From Rhodobiaceae bacterium (GTDB taxonomy: Bacteria; Pseudomonadota; Alphaproteobacteria; Parvibaculales; Parvibaculaceae): a stretch of 64,000 bases of DNA. Below are positions 41,687-50,122 of this stretch, in pieces; position 1 is the first letter of the stretch, and every line of letters begins with the position of its first letter. The DNA lies in the NCBI GenBank assembly GCA_003330885.1, contig CP030277.1:3770001-3834000 (forward strand), in the 5' to 3' direction. Made by a program: the position numbers and the translations under genes. Under the pieces are notes generated by a model. That model was not told the DNA's origin. It was given only the letters and a program-made list of their open reading frames with translations, and searched no databases.

Positions 41687-42982
41687 TCAGTAAGCACCCG
41701 CCCACATGTCCCAGTCGCGTGAGAGCCCAGGTCCTGCAAGGGCCCAGTTGGGGCGTGCGCCAATCAGTTTCGCGGCTGTGCTGGGAAAGTTGGTCATCAT
41801 CCGACACTGGCTCCAGTTGAGGAACCGGTACCGGTTGAGCGCCTTATTCATTTCCGGCACCGGCTTCCGACCACATAGCAATGCTTCCGCTGCTGCTGTG
41901 GCGGCAACTGCAGATCGCACCATGCCGTCGCCGGTAATGATCGGCGCGCCGCCATTGTAAATGTAAGAAAGATCGAGCGTGTCTTTCTGCCGATTGCGAA
42001 GGCCGCGCCAGGGCGAGCAGGGGACAGCAGCCTGACCCATGGTCTCGTCAATATCGTGCGGCTCCAACCCAAGCTCGCCGCCGACGCCGATGATTTCGTT
42101 GGTGAGCGCGTCATATTCACGGTGCTTGTCAAAGCTGCCTGCTTTGGCAACGCGATAGAAGATCCCGTAATAGCGCGCATCCGGTGAGAGTGGATCCTTG
42201 AAAGGATAGAGGACCGACATATCAAGTCCGCCTTCCCGGTGGATGAAGGCGCAGAACGCATCATGGTTTTCAAGCACACCCTTGGAGGCGCGCGCATTGT
42301 CGGTAAAGGTAATTTGCGAGGCGACAACGAATTCTTTGGGTGCAGGCGCTTGCCAGATAACTTCTGCATTCTCCAGCGGCTTCGGTTTGGCATTGACGAT
42401 CAAAGGCCGCTCGCCCGGTGCAAGTTCCCGCAATGCCCGCCAGTCATTCACTTCTTCTTCGATATGTTGGACGCCTGCGCGTTTTGCAAGGGCGATGAGC
42501 GCCCCAGCAAGTCGGGAATTGCGCACGCCATAGGCCAGGGGTTCTCGCGTCGAGCGATCCTTCCGCACGCCCTCACTTGTCATCCAGGTGGTGGGCCTAC
42601 GAAAAGTGTATCGGTCTCCCTCAACGTCACACAGTGTCGCCTGCTGTCGATAGGTGATCGCTTGTGTCCAATCGTCTCCATACATTTCGCGCAACACGTC
42701 GGCGCGATCAATTCCAAGAGCCGCCGCGTAATAGTCAATGCTGCGTGCGCGCAGCGTTACGCCGTTTATAAGACGTCTGCTCTCAGCGACAGGAGGCGCA
42801 GCGATGACAACACGCCCGGCAAACTCCGGTGCGCGGTTGAGGCGCGCAGCCAGCACCGCTGCGCCAATCCCATTGCCACTGATGACAACACTGTCATAGG
42901 CACAGTCTGCCTTTGGACGGGTCAACCCTTTCCAAGCAGGCAAATAGGCGTCGCGCCCTTTGATGGCGAAAGTATCGAGCAT
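41687..42982 (-). CDS. Uncharacterised FAD/NAD-dependent oxidoreductase-like protein
   Basis: A 431-residue protein. The ATG at 42982 has a GGGAGGG site. Near residue 35 the sequence V-V-I-S-G-N-G-I-G-A-A-V-L-A-A-R-L is a Rossmann dinucleotide-binding motif like those of FAD-dependent hydroxylases and cyclases, and a second glycine-rich stretch with I-I-T-G-D-G-M-V-R-S near 345 fits the second FAD contact of that group. No recognised catalytic motif follows, and I cannot place it in a named family. It is divergent from a TetR gene with two matching operators between them, so it is the likely target of that regulator. Confidence 0.65.
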   Translation of the reverse strand: MLDTFAIKGRDAYLPAWKGLTRPKADCAYDSVVISGNGIGAAVLAARLNRAPEFAGRVVIAAPPVAESRRLINGVTLRARSIDYYAAALGIDRADVLREMYGDDWTQAITYRQQATLCDVEGDRYTFRRPTTWMTSEGVRKDRSTREPLAYGVRNSRLAGALIALAKRAGVQHIEEEVNDWRALRELAPGERPLIVNAKPKPLENAEVIWQAPAPKEFVVASQITFTDNARASKGVLENHDAFCAFIHREGGLDMSVLYPFKDPLSPDARYYGIFYRVAKAGSFDKHREYDALTNEIIGVGGELGLEPHDIDETMGQAAVPCSPWRGLRNRQKDTLDLSYIYNGGAPIITGDGMVRSAVAATAAAEALLCGRKPVPEMNKALNRYRFLNWSQCRMMTNFPSTAAKLIGARPNWALAGPGLSRDWDMWAGAY

Positions 42983-42999
42983 GGGCCCTCCCTTCAAAT

Positions 43000-43039
43000 T
43001 TAGAGCTTAAACTCTAAGAAAGTAGAGCTTATACTCAAA
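43000..43039. promoter_or_regulatory. Two tandem TetR operators in a divergent promoter
   Basis: Site 1, TTAGAG-6-CTCTAA (43000-43017), is followed 22 bases on by site 2, TAGAGCTTATACTCAA (43023-43038), which shares 13 of 16 bases with site 1. The 22-base period is two turns of the helix, so two dimers would bind the same face. They lie between the flavoprotein-like and TetR genes. Confidence 0.65.
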
Positions 43040-43091
43040 AAACTGCGCGTCAAGGGGTGACACGCGGAGGCAGGACAGGTATCCAAAGCTT

Positions 43092-43817
43092 ATGGCAAAA
43101 ACAGCTGCAAACAGAGCACTCCCGGAAGAACGGGATATACCTTCCAAGGGAGCGGCGACCCGCGCCCTTATTATGGAGACAGCACTCGGCCTCTTTAATG
43201 AGGAGAACGCCAGTGATGTCAGCACCAATCAGATAGCAGCCGAGGCGGGCATTAGCCCGGGCAATCTCTATTACTATTTTCGCAACAAAGAAGAGATCAT
43301 CCGCGCTCTTTTCCCGGCCATTCGTGACGGGATTGCTGAGCCGCTCACCTATCCCAAAGGCGAACCGATTTCAGCTGAGCGCATGGCGAATGATTATGTC
43401 AGCGCGATCGAAGTGCTTTGGCGCTACCGTTTCTTTTTTTCCGACCTCATCGGGTTGGGCCAGCGCGATCCGGAACTCGGGGCAATGATCCAGACGCTGC
43501 AGGACGACACAATCGTGACCATGGCGGACATGTATCAGGACATCATGGATCAGGGTGACATGGTGCCTGTGGGCCAAAAGACGAATGAACTCTTGGCGCT
43601 CAATTCATTTCTTGTCTGGTTCAGCTGGGTCTCGTTCATGGATCGGGCTTCCGACCCACGAAAGAAGCGCGAGCAGCGCCTGGCTGATGGGGCGCTTGCC
43701 TGTCTCGCAATCATCGACCCCTATTTAAAACCGGCCTACCGCACGGCGGTGCATGAGGCGCTGGAAGCGCTCATGAACCGTCGGCAGAAGACAAAGCCTA
43801 AAACTCGGCGACGTTAG
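43092..43817 (+). CDS. TetR-family transcriptional regulator
   Basis: A 241-residue regulator. The helix-turn-helix covers about residues 22-72, with the recognition part T-N-Q-I-A-A-E-A-G-I-S-P-G-N-L-Y-Y-Y-F-R-N-K. The ligand domain ends in a very basic tail (R-R-Q-K-T-K-P-K-T-R-R-R). It is divergent from the unclassified flavoprotein gene, with two tandem operator-like repeats between them, which implies control of both genes. It overlaps the hydratase-2 gene by 4 bases at the 3' end, in convergent orientation. Confidence 0.9.
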   Translation: MAKTAANRALPEERDIPSKGAATRALIMETALGLFNEENASDVSTNQIAAEAGISPGNLYYYFRNKEEIIRALFPAIRDGIAEPLTYPKGEPISAERMANDYVSAIEVLWRYRFFFSDLIGLGQRDPELGAMIQTLQDDTIVTMADMYQDIMDQGDMVPVGQKTNELLALNSFLVWFSWVSFMDRASDPRKKREQRLADGALACLAIIDPYLKPAYRTAVHEALEALMNRRQKTKPKTRRR

Positions 43818-44668
43818 CCTGCCAGCGTGCACTTGCCATTATTGATGACCATCACGTCCCGCTCTTTCACGCGCGCCTGGAAGGAGAGCACGTTCCCGTC
43901 GCGCCACGTGTCAACGGTGATGGTTTCACCTGGATAGACCGGTGAAGAAAAGCGCACATCAAAGCCAACAATCTGCTTTGGATCATAGTCACAAACATTG
44001 GTGATGATCGCCCGACAGCAGGTGCCGTAAGTGCAGAGGCCGTGAATGATCGGCGCTGGGAAGCCGACAGCTTTTGCAAACTCCGGGTCTGCATGAAGCG
44101 GGTTTCTGTCGCCAGACAGGCGATAGAGCAGCGCCTGGTCTGGGGCGGTCGCTGCATCAAATGATTGATCAGGAGCCCGGTCCGGAATGGCATGAGGGAC
44201 CGGCGCGCCTTCCTTAGGGCCGCCAAAGCCACCATCGCCACGTGCAAAGGTGGTGGAAAGCATGGTGCACAGCGCGTCGCCACTTGCCTTTTCACGAATG
44301 CTCGTTTCGCTTGCAATCACGGCGCCTTTGTCTGCGCCTTTGTCCCAGGCACCGACCACTTTCGTGTCCACCAGAATGTCAGCAGCAACAGGGAGCGGCT
44401 TGTGCATGGTGAGCTTCTGTTCGCCATGAACGACCATGGCATAATTGATGCCGCTCTTGGCCATCGCACCGGCACCCCAGGCGATCACAGTGGACATGGT
44501 AGGCACAGTCACTAGATCTTTTTCATAAACGAAGGGCAATTCTTTTGCGTCCAGCTGGTCGCGGCCAAAGCCGACGCCTAGCGCGTAGAGCATGGTCTCC
44601 CGGTCGCCATAGGAAAATTCCTGACCTTCTGTCTTCAGGGTCATCAGTTCATCGTAATTGATCGCCAT
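43814..44668 (-). CDS. MaoC-type enoyl-CoA hydratase 2
   Basis: A 284-residue double-hotdog protein. The second half carries the hydratase-2 motif Y-R-L-S-G-D-R-N-P-L-H-A-D-P near residue 188, with the catalytic aspartate and histidine, followed by G-F-P-A-P-I-I-H-G-L-C-T-Y-G. The first half is the matching inactive hotdog that binds the acyl chain. This architecture equals the hydratase domain of the eukaryotic peroxisomal multifunctional enzyme type 2, which makes (3R)-hydroxyacyl-CoA. It probably hydrates long or bulky (for example branched or steroid side-chain) enoyl-CoA esters. Single gene, leftward. Confidence 0.92.
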   Translation of the reverse strand: MAINYDELMTLKTEGQEFSYGDRETMLYALGVGFGRDQLDAKELPFVYEKDLVTVPTMSTVIAWGAGAMAKSGINYAMVVHGEQKLTMHKPLPVAADILVDTKVVGAWDKGADKGAVIASETSIREKASGDALCTMLSTTFARGDGGFGGPKEGAPVPHAIPDRAPDQSFDAATAPDQALLYRLSGDRNPLHADPEFAKAVGFPAPIIHGLCTYGTCCRAIITNVCDYDPKQIVGFDVRFSSPVYPGETITVDTWRDGNVLSFQARVKERDVMVINNGKCTLAG

Positions 44669-44735
44669 TTGCGCCTCCTGATTTTTTGCTTTGTTGGGGA
44701 CAGCAAAGCGCGAACAGCGATGAAGCGCAAGATGA

Positions 44736-45329
44736 TTAGGGCGTAAGGCCTGCGAGCACCGCGTCTACATAGCGGTCACACTCCTCAGCGCTCATGGGCT
44801 CATGCGCAATTAGAAGCCGGTACCAGAAAGGGGCAATAATCAGATCTTCGATCAGGCGACGGTCAAGGTCTCCGCGAATGTTCCCACCAGCAATTGCTCG
44901 ATCGACGATCTGATTGAGCACAATCTGACGAAACTCGGAAAAATGAGCGCAAACCTCAACTTTCATGACTGGATCGCTCTGGACCTCTGCGAACATGCCC
45001 GCTGCCGCTTCGCCCGCGATGGTCCCGCTCATCAATTCAAGCAGTGATTTCAGATAGGCTTTCAGGTCCGCTGCGAAGTCGCCGGTTGCAGGGTCCGAAA
45101 TGCGCTCATCCCCAATCGCATCAAAAAGATCGAGCAGGATCGCTGCTTTGGACGGCCACCACCGGTAGATCGTTGTTTTTGCCACGCCCGCTTTTGCGGC
45201 GATCGCCTCAATGGTGACGCCGGGGTAACCGTCGCCATCGAGCAGTGAAGCAGACGCCTCAAGGACTTTGCGGCGCGTGGCGACGGGGGTTTCGCGCGGT
45301 TTTTCGTCGAATCGCAGGTGTTCTGACAT
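44736..45329 (-). CDS. TetR-family transcriptional regulator
   Basis: A 197-residue TetR protein with helix-turn-helix at about residues 20-65 (T-I-E-A-I-A-A-K-A-G-V-A-K-T-T-I-Y-R-W-W-P-S-K). The W-W-P-S-K variant and the C-terminal domain resemble the TetR_C_11-type group. It is divergent from an Old Yellow Enzyme gene, and the gap between them holds a perfect 8-base inverted repeat. The likely role is repression of that gene and its downstream dienoyl-CoA isomerase, with autoregulation. Confidence 0.92.
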   Translation of the reverse strand: MSEHLRFDEKPRETPVATRRKVLEASASLLDGDGYPGVTIEAIAAKAGVAKTTIYRWWPSKAAILLDLFDAIGDERISDPATGDFAADLKAYLKSLLELMSGTIAGEAAAGMFAEVQSDPVMKVEVCAHFSEFRQIVLNQIVDRAIAGGNIRGDLDRRLIEDLIIAPFWYRLLIAHEPMSAEECDRYVDAVLAGLTP

Positions 45330-45358
45330 TTGTCCTCTATATCACGAGTTGAACAAAA

Positions 45359-45382
45359 CGTATCGTATCTATTGACGATACG
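45359..45382. promoter_or_regulatory. Candidate TetR operator in divergent promoter
   Basis: A perfect inverted repeat CGTATCGT (45359-45366) / ACGATACG (45375-45382) with an 8-base spacer lies 29 bases from the TetR start and 50 from the Old Yellow Enzyme start. A TTGACG -35-like element (45372-45377) overlaps the right arm. Confidence 0.65.
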
Positions 45383-45432
45383 CAACGTAGCGATTATTTG
45401 TGAGGAAGGACACAGACTGACAGGAGTTCCTC

Positions 45433-46746
45433 ATGGCTGAAACAACACCTCCAACGATAGCAACGCCCCTTGATCTTCCCTGTGGCGCCCGCCTGTCGAA
45501 CAGGATCGCCAAGGGGGCCATGACCGAAGGTCTGGCAGACCCTTTGAATCAGGCGACTGACGGCCATGTGGCTCTCTACCGAAAATGGTCAGAGGGTGGC
45601 GCAGGCATGCTGCTCACAGGCAATGTGCAGATTGATCGTCGTTACATGGAGCGCCCGGGCAATGTTGCCATTGATGGACCCCAATCAAACGAGGCGAAGT
45701 CGCGGCTGGCAGCATTCGCCGAAGCGGGAACCATTGCAGGGAACCATCTCTGGATGCAGATCTCCCATGGCGGTCGTCAAACGCCAGTGAGTGTCAACAA
45801 ACATCCTGTCAGTGCGTCGGAACACCAGGTAGCCCTTCCTGGCAAGAATTTCGGAAAGCCGCGCGCCCTGACCCATGATGAAATTCTGGACGTGATCGAT
45901 CGGTTTGCCCATGCCGCCACGGTGGCAAAGGAAACCGGGTTTACCGGCGTGCAGCTTCATGGTGCCCATGGGTACCTGCTCTCGCAGTTCCTTTCACCTG
46001 ACGTGAATACACGGACGGATGAATGGGGTGGATCGCTGGAAAACAGGGCGAAGCTTTTGCTCATGTCCGTCCGTGCTACCAGGGAGGCCGTCGGGCCGGA
46101 CTACCCGATCAGCGTCAAGCTCAACTCAACTGACTTTCAAAAAGGCGGTTTCTCGACAGACGACTCCATCACCGTTGCTCAATGGTTGGAGCAAGAAGGC
46201 CTGGACCTGCTGGAGGTTTCGGGCGGCACCTATGAAGCGCCAAAAATGTTGGCCGGCGACGGTCTGACACTTGATGCCGACCGCACCCAGGCCATGCGTC
46301 CGAGCACCATCGCGCGCGAGGCCTACTTCCTGGATTATGCCAATGAGATAAGAAGCGCGACCAAGCTACCGCTTCTAGTGACTGGCGGTTTCAGATCAAC
46401 CGAAGGCATGAATGCAGCCCTTGCATCCGGTGCAGCAGATGCCATCGGCATCGGTCGACCCATGTGTGTGGACACTGACTTGCCTGCCCAATTGCTGGAA
46501 GGGAAGATCGTGGCAGCACCACGATATGAAGATGGTTTGATGCTCGGCAAAGGCTGGCTGCTTGGTCAGAACAGTCCCTCAAAGCTGGTGCGCCTTATCA
46601 ATGGCATGGGCGCCGCTAACTGGTTCATGTACCAGCTATTGCTCCAGGGGCGTGAAGGAAAACCGAATCCGGACCTTGGGCTTTTTACTGCATTCCGCCG
46701 CCTTCAGGCAGACGACAATGCAGCAGGAAAAGCACTGCAGCGCTAA
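45433..46746 (+). CDS. NADH:flavin oxidoreductase, Old Yellow Enzyme family
   Basis: A 437-residue FMN barrel enzyme. Typical segments are present: L-S-N-R-I-A-K-G-A-M-T-E near residue 22 (FMN contact), H-L-W-M-Q-I-S-H-G-G-R-Q near 107, V-Q-L-H-G-A-H-G-Y-L-L-S-Q-F near 176 and the loop R-T-D-E-W-G-G-S-L-E-N-R that follows. It lacks the cysteine-rich iron-sulfur domain of 2,4-dienoyl-CoA reductases, so it is a stand-alone ene-reductase. Such enzymes reduce activated double bonds. The following gene is a dienoyl-CoA isomerase, which suggests joint action on unsaturated acyl-CoA compounds. Confidence 0.92.
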   Translation: MAETTPPTIATPLDLPCGARLSNRIAKGAMTEGLADPLNQATDGHVALYRKWSEGGAGMLLTGNVQIDRRYMERPGNVAIDGPQSNEAKSRLAAFAEAGTIAGNHLWMQISHGGRQTPVSVNKHPVSASEHQVALPGKNFGKPRALTHDEILDVIDRFAHAATVAKETGFTGVQLHGAHGYLLSQFLSPDVNTRTDEWGGSLENRAKLLLMSVRATREAVGPDYPISVKLNSTDFQKGGFSTDDSITVAQWLEQEGLDLLEVSGGTYEAPKMLAGDGLTLDADRTQAMRPSTIAREAYFLDYANEIRSATKLPLLVTGGFRSTEGMNAALASGAADAIGIGRPMCVDTDLPAQLLEGKIVAAPRYEDGLMLGKGWLLGQNSPSKLVRLINGMGAANWFMYQLLLQGREGKPNPDLGLFTAFRRLQADDNAAGKALQR

Positions 46747-46798
46747 GCATCTCATGTGATAGGCTCCCGTCAGATTGTAAGAAAGACGGGAGCTCCAC

Positions 46799-47671
46799 AT
46801 GAGCCAAGCAGCAGTAAACGAGAACGGTCAGGCGCACGAGTGCTTCGACGTAAGCATTGAAAACCACATCGCCCACGTTCAATTGGCGCGGCCTGAAGTG
46901 GCAAATGCCATGAACAAGCCGTTCTGGAATGAGCTGCCAGCTATCATCCGCGACATTGATGAAAATGCCCGTGCCCGGGTGATCGTCATCTCAGCCCAGG
47001 GCAAGCATTTCTCTGCAGGCATGGATCTTTCGGTCTTTGCAGGCGGTCCGGATCAAAGCCATATCGAAGCAGGCCGGCGCCGCGAACGCATGATGCAGAC
47101 TGTCCTCATGCTGCAAAAAACTTTCTCCTGTCTGGAAGAAGCGCGCATGCCAGTGCTCGTTGCCATCAATGGTGCCTGCGTAGGCGGCGGCATGGATTTC
47201 ACCAGCGCAGCTGATATGCGCTATTGCACCAAAGACGCTTTCTTCTGCATCGCAGAAATCAATATCGGCATGACCGCCGACGTGGGCACGTTCCCGCGCA
47301 TGGGATATGTGATGCCGCAGGGCCTCGTCCGGGAAATGGCCTTCACCGGCCGGCGCATGTATGCCGATGAAGCCAAAGCCTGTGGTTTTGTGAATGAAGT
47401 GTTCGAAAGCCATGACGACATGATGAAAGCGGTCATGGGACACGCGTCAGACATCGCGTCCAAGTCACCGCTGGCTGTCTGGGGGTCTAAAGAAATGCTG
47501 AACTATGGCCGCGATCATTCAGTAGGTGATGCGCTGAAACATATTGCTGTTTGGCAGACAGGCATGTTCCAGCCGGGCGATATGGCCGAGAGCTTTACGT
47601 CACAGCAGGAAAAGCGGGACGCTGACTTCCAGGAACTCATGCCAATCCCCAAAGGTTTCAAGGACCTGTAA
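46799..47671 (+). CDS. Delta3,5-delta2,4-dienoyl-CoA isomerase (ECH1-like crotonase)
   Basis: A 290-residue crotonase. Unlike ordinary hydratases it has the acidic triad of dienoyl-CoA isomerase: aspartate in V-G-G-G-M-D near residue 128, glutamate in C-I-A-E-I-N-I-G near 154, and aspartate in M-T-A-D-V-G-T-F-P-R near 160. The surrounding sequence follows mammalian ECH1 closely as I remember it (R-Y-C-T-K-D-A-F-F and A-F-T-G-R-R-M-Y-A-D-E-A). The enzyme shifts conjugated 3,5-dienoyl-CoA to 2,4-dienoyl-CoA in the breakdown of unsaturated fatty acids with odd-numbered double bonds. It ends 2 bases from the convergent thioesterase gene. Confidence 0.9.
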   Translation: MSQAAVNENGQAHECFDVSIENHIAHVQLARPEVANAMNKPFWNELPAIIRDIDENARARVIVISAQGKHFSAGMDLSVFAGGPDQSHIEAGRRRERMMQTVLMLQKTFSCLEEARMPVLVAINGACVGGGMDFTSAADMRYCTKDAFFCIAEINIGMTADVGTFPRMGYVMPQGLVREMAFTGRRMYADEAKACGFVNEVFESHDDMMKAVMGHASDIASKSPLAVWGSKEMLNYGRDHSVGDALKHIAVWQTGMFQPGDMAESFTSQQEKRDADFQELMPIPKGFKDL

Positions 47672-47673
47672 GC

Positions 47674-48087
47674 CTATCTGGCGCCGAGCACTTTCCAGAG
47701 GCTGGTGGCGGACATAACCGGTTCATCCCCGACAGAGATCGCGCCTTCCACAAAGAGGATGGACCGTGTCTTGCGGGTAAAGCGGGCACGGCATTCCACC
47801 AGCTCACCGAGCTTCGGGAAGCGCAAAAAACTCACCTGCAGGGAAAGTGTTGCGCAAGGCGCGTGATCATTGTCCCAATAGGCCGTGCACCCCATGGACG
47901 CATCGGCAAAGGTCATGAGCTGACCCTCGTGGGCATGCACGCCGTCATGGCCGAGATGACGTTCATCCACGCGAAACGCCACAACCCGCTGACCGTCTTC
48001 ATCGCGTTCAAAAAGCGGACCCACAAATTTCTCGAACGGGTCGATCAGTTCCTGCGCGAAAAAGCCTTCTGGCGCCGTTGCCGTCAC
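47674..48087 (-). CDS. PaaI/hotdog thioesterase-like protein
   Basis: A 137-residue single-hotdog protein with the pattern H-A-H-E-G-Q-L-M-T-F-A-D-A-S-M-G near residue 52, where most PaaI members have H-G-G in place of H-E-G-Q. The glutamate may act in catalysis. Probably cytosolic thioesterase for acyl-CoA. Its start overlaps the stop of the upstream thioesterase gene by 4 bases, so the two are coupled and may form a heteromer. Confidence 0.82.
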   Translation of the reverse strand: MTATAPEGFFAQELIDPFEKFVGPLFERDEDGQRVVAFRVDERHLGHDGVHAHEGQLMTFADASMGCTAYWDNDHAPCATLSLQVSFLRFPKLGELVECRARFTRKTRSILFVEGAISVGDEPVMSATSLWKVLGAR

Positions 48088-48461
48088 GATGCCTCTCCGA
48101 TCCGGTAGACGCCGGTCGCCGTCATCATCAGCTTGTCATCGGCTCTGAGTTCAGCAGAGGTGAAAAGCACTGTCCGCGTGCGACGTGTGATGGTCGCGGT
48201 GCCGACAACGGCCGCACCTTTGGGGCCAGGTCCGACAAAATCACAATTGACCGACAGCGGTGCAGTTGGCGCACCGTCTGCTGTGGCACGCGCCAGTTCG
48301 CCAAGCACGCCACTTGCCAGCGTCATCATCATGCCGCCATGGATGAAACCATCCCCATTCAAGTGGTGCTCATCAATTGTGAACGAGAGCGACGCGCCAT
48401 CATCAGAGCGGGTGTAGGAAATCGGGCCAACATGACTTTCAAAAGCGGACTGGGAACTCAT
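48084..48461 (-). CDS. PaaI/hotdog thioesterase-like protein
   Basis: A 125-residue single-hotdog protein. The ATG at 48461 is chosen over a GTG four codons upstream because GGAG is well spaced. It has F-I-H-G-G-M-M-M-T-L-A near residue 40, the PaaI signature. Translationally coupled to the downstream thioesterase, and divergent from the YjbQ-type gene. Substrate unknown; the small size and no membrane segments fit a cytosolic acyl-CoA hydrolase. Confidence 0.82.
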   Translation of the reverse strand: MSSQSAFESHVGPISYTRSDDGASLSFTIDEHHLNGDGFIHGGMMMTLASGVLGELARATADGAPTAPLSVNCDFVGPGPKGAAVVGTATITRRTRTVLFTSAELRADDKLMMTATGVYRIGEAS

Positions 48462-48582
48462 GTGCGTGCGCACTCCATCAGAAACAAAGTTGGCGGGCGG
48501 TTGCCCTAATCAGCGTTGACGAGCGGGCCCTGTTGGCGCTCTATCTACCCTGTATAAGCGTGTAGTGAAAGAGGAAGAGCCA

Positions 48583-49014
48583 ATGGGCAAAGCGCTGTGG
48601 CAGGCACAGGGCCATATTGAAACCACAACCGGCGGGTTTTCGGTCCATGACATGACTGGAAAGATTGCGGCTTGGCTGGTGGAAGAAGGTGCGCAGGAGG
48701 GGCTTTTGAGTGTGCTTGTCCGACATACCTCTGCCTCGCTGGTTATTATGGAGAATGCCGACCCGGATGTGATGGCGGACCTGATGGACAGCCTGGCGCA
48801 GCTTGCGCCGGAAGACCCCGCCCGCTACCGCCATGGAATAGAGGGACCAGATGACATGCCCGCGCATATGCGCACGGCACTGACGCAGACGCACTTGAGT
48901 CTGCCCGTCACAGACGGGCGGATGGATTTAGGCATATGGCAGGGTATTTGGCTGTTGGAGCACCGGGCGCAGGCGCAGCGGCGTACTCTCTCATTGCACT
49001 ATGTGGGCGTGTAG
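48583..49014 (+). CDS. YjbQ/UPF0047 family protein
   Basis: A 143-residue protein. The ATG at 48583 follows GAGGAAG. The motif H-T-S-A-S-L-V-I-M-E-N-A-D-P-D-V near residue 49 and the L-P-V-T-D-G-R-M-D-L-G-I-W-Q-G-I segment near 108 are diagnostic of UPF0047. E. coli YjbQ has weak thiamine-phosphate synthase activity, so databases name it secondary thiamine-phosphate synthase; the true role is not settled. It is a single gene, cytosolic, with no thiamine genes around. Confidence 0.92.
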   Translation: MGKALWQAQGHIETTTGGFSVHDMTGKIAAWLVEEGAQEGLLSVLVRHTSASLVIMENADPDVMADLMDSLAQLAPEDPARYRHGIEGPDDMPAHMRTALTQTHLSLPVTDGRMDLGIWQGIWLLEHRAQAQRRTLSLHYVGV

Positions 49015-49062
49015 CGCTTAATTGAGGCGGAGATTGTCTCGACCCGTTTCATAGGAGTTGCC

Positions 49063-49449
49063 ATGTCTCGTCCAACTGATCTTGTGCCGCTTCTCAATGT
49101 TTCAGATGTCGCCGCATCGATTGAGTTCTACGAAGAACTCGGATTTGAAGTAGACCAGAAGGTGGAAGAGGGGGGCGCTGTCATCTGGGCAAATCTGCGC
49201 CATGAAGGCGGCGGTGCATTGATGCTCAACGCGAAAGATATCATCTCGCCTTCTGAGCGCGCGAAACGTCCGCATTATAGCGACACGGTTTTCTATCTCA
49301 CCTATCCCTCCGCCCGCGAAATGCATGGGCGTTTGTCGAGTCGTGGCATGGATGTCACCGAAGTTGAAAAGCAGCCCTATGGCATTGAAGAATTCTATGT
49401 CCGTGACCCTGATGGGTACGAGGTCGCCATCGGAAGTCCGATCAGCTGA
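49063..49449 (+). CDS. VOC (glyoxalase/bleomycin resistance-like) family protein
   Basis: A 128-residue VOC protein with two beta-alpha-beta-beta-beta modules. The start L-V-P-L-L-N-V-S-D-V-A-A-S-I-E-F-Y and the end F-Y-V-R-D-P-D-G-Y-E-V-A-I are typical. It resembles the antibiotic-binding and glyoxalase-like branch, but metal ligands cannot be assigned by eye. It follows the YjbQ-type gene by 48 bases and ends 2 bases from the convergent TetR gene. Function unknown. Confidence 0.87.
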   Translation: MSRPTDLVPLLNVSDVAASIEFYEELGFEVDQKVEEGGAVIWANLRHEGGGALMLNAKDIISPSERAKRPHYSDTVFYLTYPSAREMHGRLSSRGMDVTEVEKQPYGIEEFYVRDPDGYEVAIGSPIS

Positions 49450-49451
49450 GA

Positions 49452-50120
49452 TCAGTCCGGTTCGGACACGGAAAGGATGGCAGTTGCTGTCTGAACGAGG
49501 TTCGACAAATACCGATCGTCAGACAGCGATGGCGCTTTGCCGCTTCGTCCCATCACGTAGGTTCGCTCACACAAGCTGCCAATTGAAAAGGTGATCATGT
49601 CGCTGATCCGCTGACGCCAGGCATCATCGTCTGTTGCGGCCATGTGATTCCGCATTGCTGCGATGATATCGCCGCTCGTTTTGTCATACTTGTCGCGCCA
49701 GAGATGCTGATAGGGCGCGCCGTGGGCGGACACAAGTTGGGCGAGAAGAAGAACATAATTCCGCCACGCAGGCTCCGCTAAAACAGCTTCCGCGAGGGGC
49801 AGAACCTGCACGCCCACCAGATCTCGTAGCGTCAGATTTTTGGCGCCCTTGGTGTTTTTTAAGTCGTCCCAGCGCGCGCGACGGTCGTCATCCAAGGGTA
49901 CCATCCGGCGATCCAGAATGGCCTGCAGCAAACCTTCCTTGTTCTGAAAATAATAGCCGATCGCCGATGTGTTTTTCTGCTTTGCCTTCTCATTGATATC
50001 GCGGACAGAGGTTGCCTCTATCCCCTTCCAGCCCATCAGTTCTTCACCTGCAAGCAGCAGTGCTTCGCGGGTGCGCTCGGACTTGGATGATCCTGAGGTC
50101 TTTGTGGCAACCTTGTTCAA
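49452..50120 (-). CDS. TetR-family transcriptional regulator
   Basis: A 222-residue TetR protein. Its helix-turn-helix lies at about residues 15-65 with S-V-R-D-I-N-E-K-A-K-Q-K-N-T-S-A-I-G-Y-Y-F-Q-N-K. The C-terminal part is all-helical. It starts 2 bases after the stop of the alkylsulfatase-like gene and is surely co-transcribed with it, so it probably controls its own operon through the palindrome at 51912-51925. The ligand could be an alkyl alcohol or sulfate. Confidence 0.9.
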   Translation of the reverse strand: MNKVATKTSGSSKSERTREALLLAGEELMGWKGIEATSVRDINEKAKQKNTSAIGYYFQNKEGLLQAILDRRMVPLDDDRRARWDDLKNTKGAKNLTLRDLVGVQVLPLAEAVLAEPAWRNYVLLLAQLVSAHGAPYQHLWRDKYDKTSGDIIAAMRNHMAATDDDAWRQRISDMITFSIGSLCERTYVMGRSGKAPSLSDDRYLSNLVQTATAILSVSEPD

Positions 50121-50122
50121 TG

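Noticed and set aside
42239-43003. 254-residue open frame on the plus strand opposite the flavoprotein-like gene
   Set aside because: The minus-strand frame has a Rossmann motif and a strong ribosome-binding site; the plus-strand frame has neither and would cover the TetR operators.
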